Made by a program: the position numbers and the translations under genes
In this document: one piece after another, positions 44,682-53,890 of the stretch
Position numbering within the stretch: position 1 is the first letter of the stretch
Layout: every line of letters starts with the position of its first letter
Assembly: GCF_010614725.1 (NCBI RefSeq)
Contig: NZ_JAAEHL010000002.1
Coordinates: 434,001-498,000 of the forward strand
Length of the DNA stretch: 64,000 nt
Reading direction: 5' to 3'
From: Flavobacterium ajazii
GTDB lineage: Bacteria > Bacteroidota > Bacteroidia > Flavobacteriales > Flavobacteriaceae
The notes under the pieces: generated by a model
What the model was told of the DNA's origin: nothing
The model's input: only the letters and a program-made list of their open reading frames with translations
Database searches by the model: none

Positions 44682-45529
44682 TGTATCAAAAGATAAACTT
44701 ACTCTTTTCCGATCTCAATGAACAATTAAATTTTATTGATTTAGAAATTGATGATACCATTAAACGATGTGAAAAAGCAATTGAAATAACAATTAAATCA
44801 GTTAAAAAACTTAAAACATTGTTTCTTAAAGAAAAGATCAAAAACCAAGAACAAGAAATAGATTTTTTCAAAAACATAAAACCAAAGTTTACCGCAAAAC
44901 TTATTTATTATAATATTATTTACAAAATTGAGACTAAAAAGCCTTATGGTGGTGAACGAGTTGTAAAGAAATATCTTAACAATGAACTTGAGAAATTGAA
45001 GCGTTATTTCGACAATAATTTAGACTTTTATGGATATTACAGAACAGGAAATAATTATTTAGACTTCAAATATTTTGTTCGAGGTAATTTTGATATAAAA
45101 CTGACAATTGATAGTTTCTTTTTCGAAGTTGATCATAATTTTGCAACCTCGCACGATTTCAAAGTGGCAAAAATCTTGGCTCACGATTTAGTACAAGTAT
45201 ATTTAGAAAGCAAATTACTAGAAATTAACAGCAATGGAATTATAGAAAAATCACAACGCAATCACAACGTAAAACAAACTTGGACTGGTTCAAAAGTGGC
45301 ATTAATTGAATTATTATATGCCTTACAATCCAAAGGAACATTTAACAATGGTACTTCTGATTTGAAAGATATCGCAGAATATTTTGAAATGGTTTTCGAT
45401 ATTGATTTAGGACAATACCGTCGAACTTTCCTTGAAATCAGGGCAAGAAAAAGCGATAGGACAAAATTTATTGACAACCTGAAAGAGATTTTAGAAAATA
45501 GAATGAATAATTCCGATGAGCCAATTTAA
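44681..45529 (+). CDS. RteC-domain protein
   Basis: The 282-residue protein starts with GTG and follows the RteC pattern: an N-terminal coiled region with many Lys/Glu, FFKNIKPKFTAKLIYYNIIYKIE, the RYFDNNLDFYGYYRTGNNYLD core, and a winged-helix-like C-terminus (WTGSKVALIELLYALQSKGTFNNGTSDLKDIAEYFEMVFDID). In CTnDOT, RteC activates the excision genes. Here it lies before an excisionase-like gene and probably controls excision of the island. Confidence 0.85.
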   Translation: MYQKINLLFSDLNEQLNFIDLEIDDTIKRCEKAIEITIKSVKKLKTLFLKEKIKNQEQEIDFFKNIKPKFTAKLIYYNIIYKIETKKPYGGERVVKKYLNNELEKLKRYFDNNLDFYGYYRTGNNYLDFKYFVRGNFDIKLTIDSFFFEVDHNFATSHDFKVAKILAHDLVQVYLESKLLEINSNGIIEKSQRNHNVKQTWTGSKVALIELLYALQSKGTFNNGTSDLKDIAEYFEMVFDIDLGQYRRTFLEIRARKSDRTKFIDNLKEILENRMNNSDEPI

Positions 45530-45553
45530 AAACTCATTTGTTCATTTTTAGAT

Positions 45554-45590
45554 AAAATCGTTCACAACGCGAACCCCGTTGTGATTTTAT
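45554..45590 (+). terminator. hairpin terminator after the RteC-like gene
   Basis: AAAATC..CACAACG pairs with CGTTGTG..ATTTT around a CGAACCC loop and is followed by TATTTC. Confidence 0.55.
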
Positions 45591-45641
45591 TTCAATCTAA
45601 ACTTACAATTTTGTTCCATAACAATCTAAAAACCTCACGTT

Positions 45642-45947
45642 ATGGCAATTGAAGTTATTACCCGCGAAGATTTAAACGAATTCAGAACACTACTTTTAGC
45701 AGATTTAAAAGAAATACTGCAAACCAAACCAGAACAATCCAAACAGTGGCTCAAATCTTCTGAAGTCAGAAAGATGCTAAACATCTCTTCAGGCACTTTG
45801 CAAAATCTCCGTATCAACGGAACATTATCTTACACCAAAATCGGCGGAATTATTTATTACGCATACAGTGATTTAATAAAAATGTTAGATGAAAATAAAG
45901 TGGATGCAACAGTCACCTTATTCAATCCAAAATGGCTGGTACGATGA
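45642..45947 (+). CDS. excisionase-like helix-turn-helix protein
   Basis: The 101-residue protein has an N-terminal coiled helix (EVITREDLNEFRTLLLADLKEI) and a MerR/Xis-type helix-turn-helix: WLKSSEVRKMLNISSGTLQNLRINGTLSYTKIGGIIYYAYSDLIKML. Such proteins are standard in Bacteroidota integrative elements and act in excision or its control. It overlaps the next gene by 16 bases. Confidence 0.85.
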   Translation: MAIEVITREDLNEFRTLLLADLKEILQTKPEQSKQWLKSSEVRKMLNISSGTLQNLRINGTLSYTKIGGIIYYAYSDLIKMLDENKVDATVTLFNPKWLVR

Positions 45948-46789
45948 ATTACATAAAGCATCTAACAGGATTTTTCGAGAAAGTGGCAACTGACAGAACA
46001 CTCAATCCAACACACGTTAGTTTGTATATGTCCTTGTTTCAGTTCTGGAATTGTAATCGGTTCAAAAATCCAATCAGTATCTCTCGCGATGAGGTAATGC
46101 GTATCAGTAAAATCAGTTCTAAAGCAACCTATCATAAGTGCTTGAAAAACTTGCATTCACTCGGTTATATCAACTATGAACCATCTTATAATCCCTTCAA
46201 AGGAAGCCACGTTTATTTATTCAATTTTTCAGACGATTTAAAGCCAATTCCAAAAAGCGAAAAAATTACAATACCAAAAAATGAACCTGTTTTTGAACTA
46301 GTTAATGAACAAGCAGTGAACAAGCTTTATACTAGTAGTAATACAACTAATGAAACAGGTACTGAACAAGCTCTGGTATCTTATATAAACAATACAAACA
46401 TACCAAACATTTCAAACGATTTAAAGATTGTAAACTTGGACGAGCAAGCAAAAAAAAATGAAAATGATGATCGTTTTTTAAAAAACGAGGCTGCTGAAGA
46501 AAAAGAAAAAAGTTCCGCCAAAAAAGAAAAAGAGTCAATACCAATAATTGAAAATGTCAAAGCTTATTTTTTCGAACAACACTTTCCGGAACTTGAAGCT
46601 ATTAAATTTTTCAATTACTTTTCCAGCAATGGTTGGTTAGTTGGTGGCAAAACCCCGATGATCGATTGGCAGGCATCAGCACAAAATTGGATATTAAACG
46701 CACCTAAATTCATTTCAAATGAACCACAATCCAACAGAGCAAAACATCTCAACACAGGAACAGACAAAGATTATTCAGAGCCATTATAG
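45932..46789 (+). CDS. replication-initiator-like protein
   Basis: The 285-residue protein has a winged-helix N-terminal region: SLYMSLFQFWNCNRFKNPISISRDEVMRISKISSKATYHKCLKNLHSLGYINYEP. A low-complexity Asn/Lys/Glu linker follows, and then a C-terminal motif (FFNYFSSNGWLVGGKTPMIDWQASAQNWI) like that of phage O/DnaD-type initiators. It overlaps a DnaC-like ATPase gene by 71 bases, the usual pairing of initiator and helicase loader. It may start replication of the excised circle. Confidence 0.65.
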   Translation: MAGTMNYIKHLTGFFEKVATDRTLNPTHVSLYMSLFQFWNCNRFKNPISISRDEVMRISKISSKATYHKCLKNLHSLGYINYEPSYNPFKGSHVYLFNFSDDLKPIPKSEKITIPKNEPVFELVNEQAVNKLYTSSNTTNETGTEQALVSYINNTNIPNISNDLKIVNLDEQAKKNENDDRFLKNEAAEEKEKSSAKKEKESIPIIENVKAYFFEQHFPELEAIKFFNYFSSNGWLVGGKTPMIDWQASAQNWILNAPKFISNEPQSNRAKHLNTGTDKDYSEPL

Positions 46790-47387
46790 CTATACTGAAA
46801 TAATCCTTTGGCTCGAAAAAAAAGGTATCGAATTATACGGTAATCATTTCAAAATCCTTGATAGTGATCATCCCATAATTTACAAACTCATTGCTTATTT
46901 CGTCAAAGACGAAGTAACTTGTTTTCAATACAACATCAACCTCAACAAAGGAATTTTACTTTCTGGCCCAGTCGGCTGTGGCAAAACATCACTGATGAAT
47001 TTAATGAAACACCTGACGTCTACAGAACATAAGTTTTTCGTAAAACCTTGCCGAGACATAAGCTTTGAATTTATCCAGGACGGATACCAGATCATCCATA
47101 AATACAGCAAAGGCAAACTATATGAATCAGAACCGAAAACAATATGCTTTGACGATTTAGGAACTGAAAACAATCTAAAATACTACGGAAATGAATGCAA
47201 TGTTATGGCTGAAATTCTATTAAGTCGTTATGATATTTTCACAAGCAAGAAAATCCAAACACATATAACGACAAACCTTTCGGCTTCTGAAATTGAGAAT
47301 GTTTATGGAAATCGGGTACGTAGCAGATTAAGGGAAATGATTAATTTGATTGGATTTGAAAGGAATATTAATGATAAAAGGGAATAA
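46719..47387 (+). CDS. DnaC-like ATPase (helicase loader)
   Basis: The 222-residue AAA+ protein has Walker A GPVGCGKT (residues 83-90), Walker B KTICFDDLG, sensor I ITTNLSASEI and an Arg finger region RVRSRLREM. This layout fits DnaC/IstB helicase loaders. With the preceding initiator-like protein it would load DnaB at an element origin. The early start within the upstream gene is kept because no nearer ATG precedes the HYSYTEIILWLEKKG helix. Confidence 0.8.
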   Translation: MNHNPTEQNISTQEQTKIIQSHYSYTEIILWLEKKGIELYGNHFKILDSDHPIIYKLIAYFVKDEVTCFQYNINLNKGILLSGPVGCGKTSLMNLMKHLTSTEHKFFVKPCRDISFEFIQDGYQIIHKYSKGKLYESEPKTICFDDLGTENNLKYYGNECNVMAEILLSRYDIFTSKKIQTHITTNLSASEIENVYGNRVRSRLREMINLIGFERNINDKRE

Positions 47388-47428
47388 AGTCAAAAATACC
47401 TACATTTATAAAAAAATATAATTTATAA

Positions 47429-50296
47429 ATGTTAGAACAGATTCTGAACACATTCGATGTCAATACTGATGCAGTTGCTACCAATCGAGGATTTTATTAT
47501 CAATATTTATCTGTCTTAAAAAAATGGATTCAAAATTTTGTTGAAGATAAAAACATTGTAACATATACAGAAGTTGATAATGATATTAAAGAAGTAGGAC
47601 AAGAATTAATTTTTACACAAATAAAATGTTATTCTTCAAATTTCAGCTTTAATTCAGAAGAAATTAAAAATTCAATATTTAATTTTTGGCTACTTTATTT
47701 GAAATATAATAGTTCAAATGAAAATATTAAATTCTGTTTTTCAACAAATACAAAAATTGCCCCAAGAGAAAAATTATTAGATAAATGGTCAGCGAATCCA
47801 GAATTAAATGATAATGAACTATATAAACTATGTAAGGAAAAAATCAAAGAAATTTTAATTAAAGAAATTAAGGTTCGAAAAAATAAAAAGCTTCAAAATA
47901 AAATTACTGAAATTCAGAAAACTGAAATTAAGTCTGCTTCCGAATCTTTTAAAAAGTACATCCAAAATACCGATATAGAAGAATTTGTTAGAAATATAAT
48001 TTGGGAATTTAATAGCATTTCACCCGAAGAATCAATAATTTCAATAAGAAAAGATATTGATTTATTATTGTCAAATTTAAAATTCAACAACAAACCATCA
48101 GCTTTACTTTTTAGTGTATTATTGAGCGAAATTTATAAAAAATCTCAAAACACGAATAAGGATGATAGATGTGTAACTAATGAAACAATATCAATAATTT
48201 TAGAACAGACAGATGATGAGTTGAAAAAAATCATCGATAAGAAGTTTACTAAATTATTACGAATTGAAATAGAACAAATCCAAAATGACATCCAACATAT
48301 TCAAATAAAATTAGGGCAACAAGATGAAGAAATAAACATATTAAAAAACAATTTTACTGATTTTAGTAAAACAAAAATCCCAAAGGAATTAACTTTTATT
48401 CCTGATATAAATTCTACTGAAATACTAGGTTGGGATGATTTTATAGTAGATATAAATGCCAATCTTAGAGTAAAAAAAACAATTTCAATATTTGCTGAAG
48501 GAGGAATGGGTAAAACTTCATTTGCAAAAAAATACTTGAAAACATTTACCGATTATGATCATATTATTTGGGTTAGTGTTGAGAATTCTATTAGCTATGC
48601 TTTTTCTTTTGATGAAGTTTTACAAAAAAATTTGGGAGTTGAATTTATTAAAAGTGATGATATAAATAAATTTAAGTTAATCTTAAATGATATAAATAAA
48701 ATTGAAGGTCACAATTTACTCATTGTTGATATACAACAGTCTGAAATTGATAATACTGAATTAAAATTAATCGCAACTATAACAAATTGGGAAAAAATAA
48801 TACTTACTAGAAGTCATATTAAAAATTTCACTTCTTTTAAATTGCCTAGAATAAGTTTTGAATATGCTAAAAAAATATTTACGTCAAACTATAGTAAAGA
48901 AGAAATTGATAATAGTTTACTAATTGAATACTTCGAGTACATCGATTACAATGTATTAGTAATTGAATTGACTGCGAAAACAATTGAAAACAGTATTGAT
49001 TTAACATTAAATACTTTTTTTAATCTACTAAAAGACCAAAAATTAGATGACAATGATTTTAATATTGACATTGAAGTTAATGACGAAAATGAAGTTATAA
49101 GAATATTCAATTTTTTACTTAAAAAGTTTAGCCTTAATAATCTTAATTCAGAAGAAAGAAATTATATTGAATATTTAGCATTACTACCATCAAGTAATAT
49201 CTACATTGAAGATATTATTTTAATAAATGGTATTGATTTTTACGATGAAAACAAAATAACTATTGGAAACATAATAAATTCTCTAGAGAAAAAAGGTTTA
49301 GTTGAATACTCTTCTGATCGCAAAAGAATAAATATTCACAGAATCATTAGAGAAATTATTATTTATAATTCAAGAAAAGAATTTAACCCATTCATTAATT
49401 GTCTTTTTTATATCGTTTGGCTTACAGCTAGAATAAAAGAAGGGCAAAATCAACCTTCAAATTCTATTAGATTTTTAAAATACGCCGAATCAATATTAAA
49501 TTCTATAAAAGAAGAATATAGAAAGAGTGTCTATCAACCGCTTTTGATGTTAGAAAATGAACTTTTATATTCCTACCGGTTTTTTATTGATATTGGCATA
49601 GGAAACGAACACAATCTTCGATGGAATAATTTAGCATTAAGAGCTCAAAAATATCTTGGTTCAAATGATCCCAATTTAGCGGTAATATATAACAATTTGG
49701 CATTGTCATTTGCTTATAATGAAGATTTTAAAAATGCAATTATTTATTTCAAAAAAGCTTTAGTTATTTTCAAAAAGGAGGAGTCAAAATGGGTTGATAT
49801 AGTAATAACGATTTTAAACAACATTTCAAATATTCATTTAAAAAGCAAGGATTTAATAAACGCAATGAATGTATTCAAGGAAGTACAAGAAATAAGGAGA
49901 AGATACAATTATTTTGACGGACAACAATTAGGAATTGAATATCGAATTCTTGCAGATTCATATAAAATTGCAGGAGATTATGATAAAGCTATTGAGCTGT
50001 TGTGCGGGGGAATTAAATTACATAAATCACTTAACATTCTAAAACGAAATGATTTTTATTTATCTGCATACTACAACCAATTATCACAACTTTATCTATA
50101 CAAAAATGATATTGGACAAGCTATAACCAATCAAGAAATGGCAATAAAAACATTAGAAGATATTAACCTTAATAACAGTGATTATCTCTTGCAAATGTAT
50201 ACGATTGTTTTAAGTCTATATCAGCACGAAGGAATTAAAAATAAAGAGGAAGAAGTAATTAACAAGATTAATTTATTTAAAAACATTCAATCTTAA
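47429..50296 (+). CDS. nuclease-STAND NTPase-TPR protein, probable anti-phage sensor
   Basis: The 955-residue protein has three parts. Residues 1 to about 150 resemble the Cap4/DUF4297 dsDNA nuclease fold: RGFYYQYLSVLKKWI, then YTEVDND (E48, D50), then FTQIKCYSS with the QIK (64-66) of a PD-(D/E)xK site. Residues ~325-640 are an NB-ARC-type STAND ATPase with P-loop EGGMGKTS (357-364), Walker B LLIVD (430-434), sensor R461 and an MHD-like IHRIIREI (H637). Residues ~725-935 are TPR repeats. This is the architecture of Avs-like proteins, in which the C-terminal sensor triggers nuclease activity on phage recognition. It heads a compact four-gene cluster. Confidence 0.82.
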   Translation: MLEQILNTFDVNTDAVATNRGFYYQYLSVLKKWIQNFVEDKNIVTYTEVDNDIKEVGQELIFTQIKCYSSNFSFNSEEIKNSIFNFWLLYLKYNSSNENIKFCFSTNTKIAPREKLLDKWSANPELNDNELYKLCKEKIKEILIKEIKVRKNKKLQNKITEIQKTEIKSASESFKKYIQNTDIEEFVRNIIWEFNSISPEESIISIRKDIDLLLSNLKFNNKPSALLFSVLLSEIYKKSQNTNKDDRCVTNETISIILEQTDDELKKIIDKKFTKLLRIEIEQIQNDIQHIQIKLGQQDEEINILKNNFTDFSKTKIPKELTFIPDINSTEILGWDDFIVDINANLRVKKTISIFAEGGMGKTSFAKKYLKTFTDYDHIIWVSVENSISYAFSFDEVLQKNLGVEFIKSDDINKFKLILNDINKIEGHNLLIVDIQQSEIDNTELKLIATITNWEKIILTRSHIKNFTSFKLPRISFEYAKKIFTSNYSKEEIDNSLLIEYFEYIDYNVLVIELTAKTIENSIDLTLNTFFNLLKDQKLDDNDFNIDIEVNDENEVIRIFNFLLKKFSLNNLNSEERNYIEYLALLPSSNIYIEDIILINGIDFYDENKITIGNIINSLEKKGLVEYSSDRKRINIHRIIREIIIYNSRKEFNPFINCLFYIVWLTARIKEGQNQPSNSIRFLKYAESILNSIKEEYRKSVYQPLLMLENELLYSYRFFIDIGIGNEHNLRWNNLALRAQKYLGSNDPNLAVIYNNLALSFAYNEDFKNAIIYFKKALVIFKKEESKWVDIVITILNNISNIHLKSKDLINAMNVFKEVQEIRRRYNYFDGQQLGIEYRILADSYKIAGDYDKAIELLCGGIKLHKSLNILKRNDFYLSAYYNQLSQLYLYKNDIGQAITNQEMAIKTLEDINLNNSDYLLQMYTIVLSLYQHEGIKNKEEEVINKINLFKNIQS

Positions 50297-50318
50297 AATT
50301 TAAAATTAATTACTGTTT

Positions 50319-50921
50319 ATGGCAAAAATCAACCGAAAAAACAAAACATATAAACTCAATAATTTACCTGAATTAATGAATAATAGTTTTGTATTTAATA
50401 GTAAAACAGGCTTAACAGGTTCAATGTTTTCTCGTCCAGTAATGAACACACTTGGAATTTATAAGCATTATGCAATAGTTTATGGTTTTGATAAAAACAA
50501 CGTATTATGGATGATAGAAAACAATGTTAATGGTGTCGAATGTATAACCTTTGAAGACTTTTTAAATAGTCAGAATAATTTTAAAGTCGAAGTGTATATT
50601 AACAATCCTTTTTCAAGTCAACTTATTTTACAAAGAGCAAAATCAAAAGCAAATGCGATATATTTTCCAAATGATTTTAATTGTGAACATTTCGTGAATT
50701 ATTGTCATACAGGTATTTCTCATAGTAAACAGGTTCAAGTAACTAAATCAGTTTTTGATATAGCTATTACTTATTTAGAATTAAAAGTTGGTTATGAAAC
50801 AAAAAATGAAGAATTATTGAATTCAATAAATGAGACTAGAAAAATTCTTGATATTGAACGTTCTCCAGAATTTCAAAAGTCACTTGGAGAAATAATGAAA
50901 AAAGATGGTAGTTCTCAATAG
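50319..50921 (+). CDS. LRAT/NlpC-P60-like papain-fold protein
   Basis: The 200-residue protein has the circularly permuted papain motifs of the LRAT/HRASLS group: H50 in GIYKHYAIVYG (the H-box) and C122 in NCEHFVNYC, the NCEHFV signature. Known members transfer or hydrolyse acyl chains or cleave amides. No signal peptide or membrane helix is seen. It begins 22 bases after the STAND gene, so it probably belongs to the same unit. A role as accessory effector or regulator of the STAND protein is inference. Confidence 0.75.
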   Translation: MAKINRKNKTYKLNNLPELMNNSFVFNSKTGLTGSMFSRPVMNTLGIYKHYAIVYGFDKNNVLWMIENNVNGVECITFEDFLNSQNNFKVEVYINNPFSSQLILQRAKSKANAIYFPNDFNCEHFVNYCHTGISHSKQVQVTKSVFDIAITYLELKVGYETKNEELLNSINETRKILDIERSPEFQKSLGEIMKKDGSSQ

Positions 50922-50942
50922 TTTATAACAAAGTACAATCAA

Positions 50943-51590
50943 ATGGAACACACAATAAAATTATTTTTAAAATTAGGTAGCGAAGAAAATATTCTCGATT
51001 TATTCGAAAATGGCACTATTTATATGAATACTATAGAATACTTCCGTAAAGTAGAAGATGAAGAGTTACGAGGCGATAAATATGAGGGAGTTTCAAGAAT
51101 CATCAATTCATTACCCGGTACTTTTAAAATACCCGGAATCGATAGAGAATTCAATTATATAAAAATGCACTTGAGAGAAGCTCATAAAGAAGTTATTGGA
51201 AATATTTATTCATTGTATACAATATCGTCAAAAGGATTTCCTAATCCATTAGATTTTGAATTTGATAAAAGAAATTTACGATTTGGGACACATTGTTTGA
51301 TAATAAAAGATCTTCCTTATTTCTTCAAAAAAATCAAGAAAGAATTAAAAAAGAACAATTATAAATTCAATTATGATTTTGTAGATTATTATGATAAAGA
51401 AGAGGTTAATCGTGAAATCACATTATTTGAAAAACCTTTAGAATTTGAATATCAAAAAGAGTTTAGATTTTATGTTGAAGACTATGGAATGAAACCTATA
51501 AAAATTCAAATTGGTTCTTTAAAAAAATACGCTGAAATATTGAAAATAGAAGATTTATTAGAACTGAAATTAGTCCCAAACGAAGTTTAG
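50943..51590 (+). CDS. unknown protein in defence cluster (DUF2971-like start)
   Basis: The 215-residue protein opens with IKLFLKLGSEENILDLFENGTIYMNTIEYFRKVEDEELRGDKYEGV. This loosely recalls DUF2971 proteins, which carry a similar segment ahead of an F-x-D-P-x-D loop. The C-terminal FEYQKEFRFYVED also fits the FxxEkEwR element of that family. There is no catalytic motif that I can name. It lies 21 bases after the LRAT-like gene and 46 before the Schlafen-type gene. Confidence 0.5.
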   Translation: MEHTIKLFLKLGSEENILDLFENGTIYMNTIEYFRKVEDEELRGDKYEGVSRIINSLPGTFKIPGIDREFNYIKMHLREAHKEVIGNIYSLYTISSKGFPNPLDFEFDKRNLRFGTHCLIIKDLPYFFKKIKKELKKNNYKFNYDFVDYYDKEEVNREITLFEKPLEFEYQKEFRFYVEDYGMKPIKIQIGSLKKYAEILKIEDLLELKLVPNEV

Positions 51591-51636
51591 TTTATATCGT
51601 TATTTTTTAATTTCTTTGTTTTATAATTTGTAATAT

Positions 51637-53025
51637 ATGCTCAACCCAACCGAAATAAAATCAATAGTAAGCTCTGGAGAAGGATTTAATGCCGAATTCA
51701 AAGAAAGACTGCCAACCAATCTAAAAAGTATTACCGAAGAAGTATGCGCTTTTGCAAATGCTTCTGGAGGTGTTGTGCTAATTGGTGTTGATGATAAGAA
51801 TATAATAAAAGGAGTTACTATCGATAATTCCAAACGTTCAGCAATACAAAACTCTATTGGGGAAATTTCACCACCATTACAATGCGAATTCTACATTGTT
51901 GATGTTGAAGGTAATAATGTTGCAGTTATTGAAGTGCCGTATGGTCAAAACAAACCTTATGTTTTATCAGGTGCAATTTATGTGCGCCAAGGTCCAAATT
52001 CTCAAAAACTTACAACGGTTGAAGAAATGAGAAACTTTTTTCAGCAAGCTGAAAAAATATATTTTGACGAAGCTTCTTGCAAAGAAATTGACATCAAAAA
52101 AGATATTCCAAAAGAAAATATTGACACATTCAGATTTGAAGCAGGATTGGTAAACAATACCTCCGACGAACAAGTTTTTAGCAATTTGAAATTAATCAGT
52201 AATGAAGGTTATTTAAAGAATGGTGCCGTTTTATTTTTTGCCAAAGAACCAGAACGCTTTTTTGAAAAAGCAGTTATTCGCTGCGTAGCTTTTGATGGTT
52301 TAGATAAAAGATACATTATTGATGATAAAATAATGGCAGGTACACTATTTCAACAATATCAACAAAGTATGATTTGGCTTAAATCTAAACTAAATGTACG
52401 ATATGATATTGAAAATGAAGGTGGTAAAGCGAGAAAAGAATTATGGGAAATTCCAGAAACTGTTTTCAAAGAAGCCGTCATAAATTCACTAGCTCATAGA
52501 GATTATTACGACAAAGGCGGACGAATTACAATTGAATTATTTAATGATCGTGTTGAGATTACAAACCCTGGCGGATTAGTAAGTTCCATTGCAAAAAATG
52601 AATTTGGCAAAAAAAGTTCCAGCAGAAATCCTTTAATTTTTGGATTATTCGAAAGAATGCGATTAGTTGAACAGATTGGTTCCGGCATCAGCAGAATGCG
52701 TGATTTAATGAAAGATGAAGGATTAACTCCTCCTGAATTTAATACAGATGGAATGTTTACAGTAACTTTCAGAAGACCTTTTGATTTCGAAATGTGGGTG
52801 AATAAGTGGGTGAATAATTTATCAGAAAAACAAATTATAATTTTAAAAGCCATTCACGAAAATTTAGCAGTAAAAAAATCTACTCTACAGGAATTGACTG
52901 ATTTTAGTGCATCTGCCATTGATAAAAATTTAGAAATCCTTAAAAAAGAAGGCCTATTAGAACGTGAAGGCACAAAAGGCGGGGTTTGGATTTTACATTA
53001 TATTTATCCAAAAGTAAGTGAATAA
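51637..53025 (+). CDS. Schlafen/AlbA_2-domain ATP-binding protein
   Basis: The 462-residue protein has an N-terminal AlbA_2 domain (GEGFNAEFKERL, VCAFANASGGVVLIGVDD, VPYGQNKPYVLSGAIYVRQGPNSQ). A HATPase_c-like region with EAVINSLAHRDYYDKGGRITIELFNDRVEITNPGGL (N-box and G1) follows, and a winged helix closes the protein (about 410-455). Such proteins are often annotated as transcriptional regulators and recur in defence islands. It is the last gene of the cluster. Confidence 0.85.
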   Translation: MLNPTEIKSIVSSGEGFNAEFKERLPTNLKSITEEVCAFANASGGVVLIGVDDKNIIKGVTIDNSKRSAIQNSIGEISPPLQCEFYIVDVEGNNVAVIEVPYGQNKPYVLSGAIYVRQGPNSQKLTTVEEMRNFFQQAEKIYFDEASCKEIDIKKDIPKENIDTFRFEAGLVNNTSDEQVFSNLKLISNEGYLKNGAVLFFAKEPERFFEKAVIRCVAFDGLDKRYIIDDKIMAGTLFQQYQQSMIWLKSKLNVRYDIENEGGKARKELWEIPETVFKEAVINSLAHRDYYDKGGRITIELFNDRVEITNPGGLVSSIAKNEFGKKSSSRNPLIFGLFERMRLVEQIGSGISRMRDLMKDEGLTPPEFNTDGMFTVTFRRPFDFEMWVNKWVNNLSEKQIIILKAIHENLAVKKSTLQELTDFSASAIDKNLEILKKEGLLEREGTKGGVWILHYIYPKVSE

Positions 53026-53340
53026 GTAAGTGAATAAATAAATCATTTTTAATAACCCATTATCTCATTCAGCTACACAAAACTTTCATTTAGTCCAAGT
53101 ATTCCTAAACTCAAGTCTTTGTTTGCTTCATTTCGTTAATTACATTTCTAATAACGAGAATATCTTTTTCGTTCGAGGGTAAAAATCAAATTGATTTTGA
53201 AAAAACATTTAATTTTTCAACTTCCGGAATTAATATCACTAACTTTTTAAGAAAAAATCTAATGTTTGTATATTCTTTTAACACGTTGTTAGCAAGCAAT
53301 CAATATAATTTAATTAATTTTGATATAAATTAACCTCAAA
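53026..53340. other. AT-rich gap, no gene seen
   Basis: This 315-base gap follows the defence cluster. It contains TTAACACGTTGTTAGCA near 53278-53294, a GTTAGCA-type motif also seen in the hairpins at 34158-34178, but no clear promoter, terminator or RNA. Confidence 0.4.
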
Positions 53341-53709
53341 ATGAATAAGTTTCGCATTATAGTAATCGTATTATTTGGTTTCTTATTGATGCCAAGTAGT
53401 TCTTTTGCTTGTGAAAATAATTCCACAAAACATTCTGCTACAAAAGAAACTTCCTCAAAAATAGATAAAGATGATTGTTGCAAAAGCAATCATTATTCCA
53501 AAACGAATGACCACGAAGGATGTAAGGGAAAATGTAACCATTCTAAATGCGTTTGTATTATTTCTTGCAAAACCTTTATTACTATTAATGAATTGAAATT
53601 TAATAGCAATCCTTTTAATTTCTCTTCAGAAAAACAAAAATTTTACAATTATGAAACCTCAATTTCTTCTGGTTTCAATTCTCTTTGGCTTATACCCAAA
53701 ATAAGCTAA
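53341..53709 (+). CDS. secreted Cys/His-rich small protein
   Basis: The 122-residue protein has a signal peptide (IVIVLFGFLLMPSSSFA). A Cys/His-rich segment at about 45-75 (DDCCKSNHYSK, CKGKCNHSKCVCIISC) suits metal binding. The last 45 residues are polar and beta-prone. The metal-binding repeat protein that follows supports a role in metal handling. I do not recognise the family. Confidence 0.6.
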   Translation: MNKFRIIVIVLFGFLLMPSSSFACENNSTKHSATKETSSKIDKDDCCKSNHYSKTNDHEGCKGKCNHSKCVCIISCKTFITINELKFNSNPFNFSSEKQKFYNYETSISSGFNSLWLIPKIS

Positions 53710-53890
53710 ATTCCAAATCGGATAGCCATAATTGTATCTAATTGATACTAATTATTCTATTCCAAATCATTTATTTTATCGGTTAATTTCAATTTCAAAA
53801 TGATGGCTTTGCTATGATGTCATTTTGTTCTTGTTTAACCAATTCAATTATAAAATTATCATACAATGAAATCATTAAAATAATAAAAAG

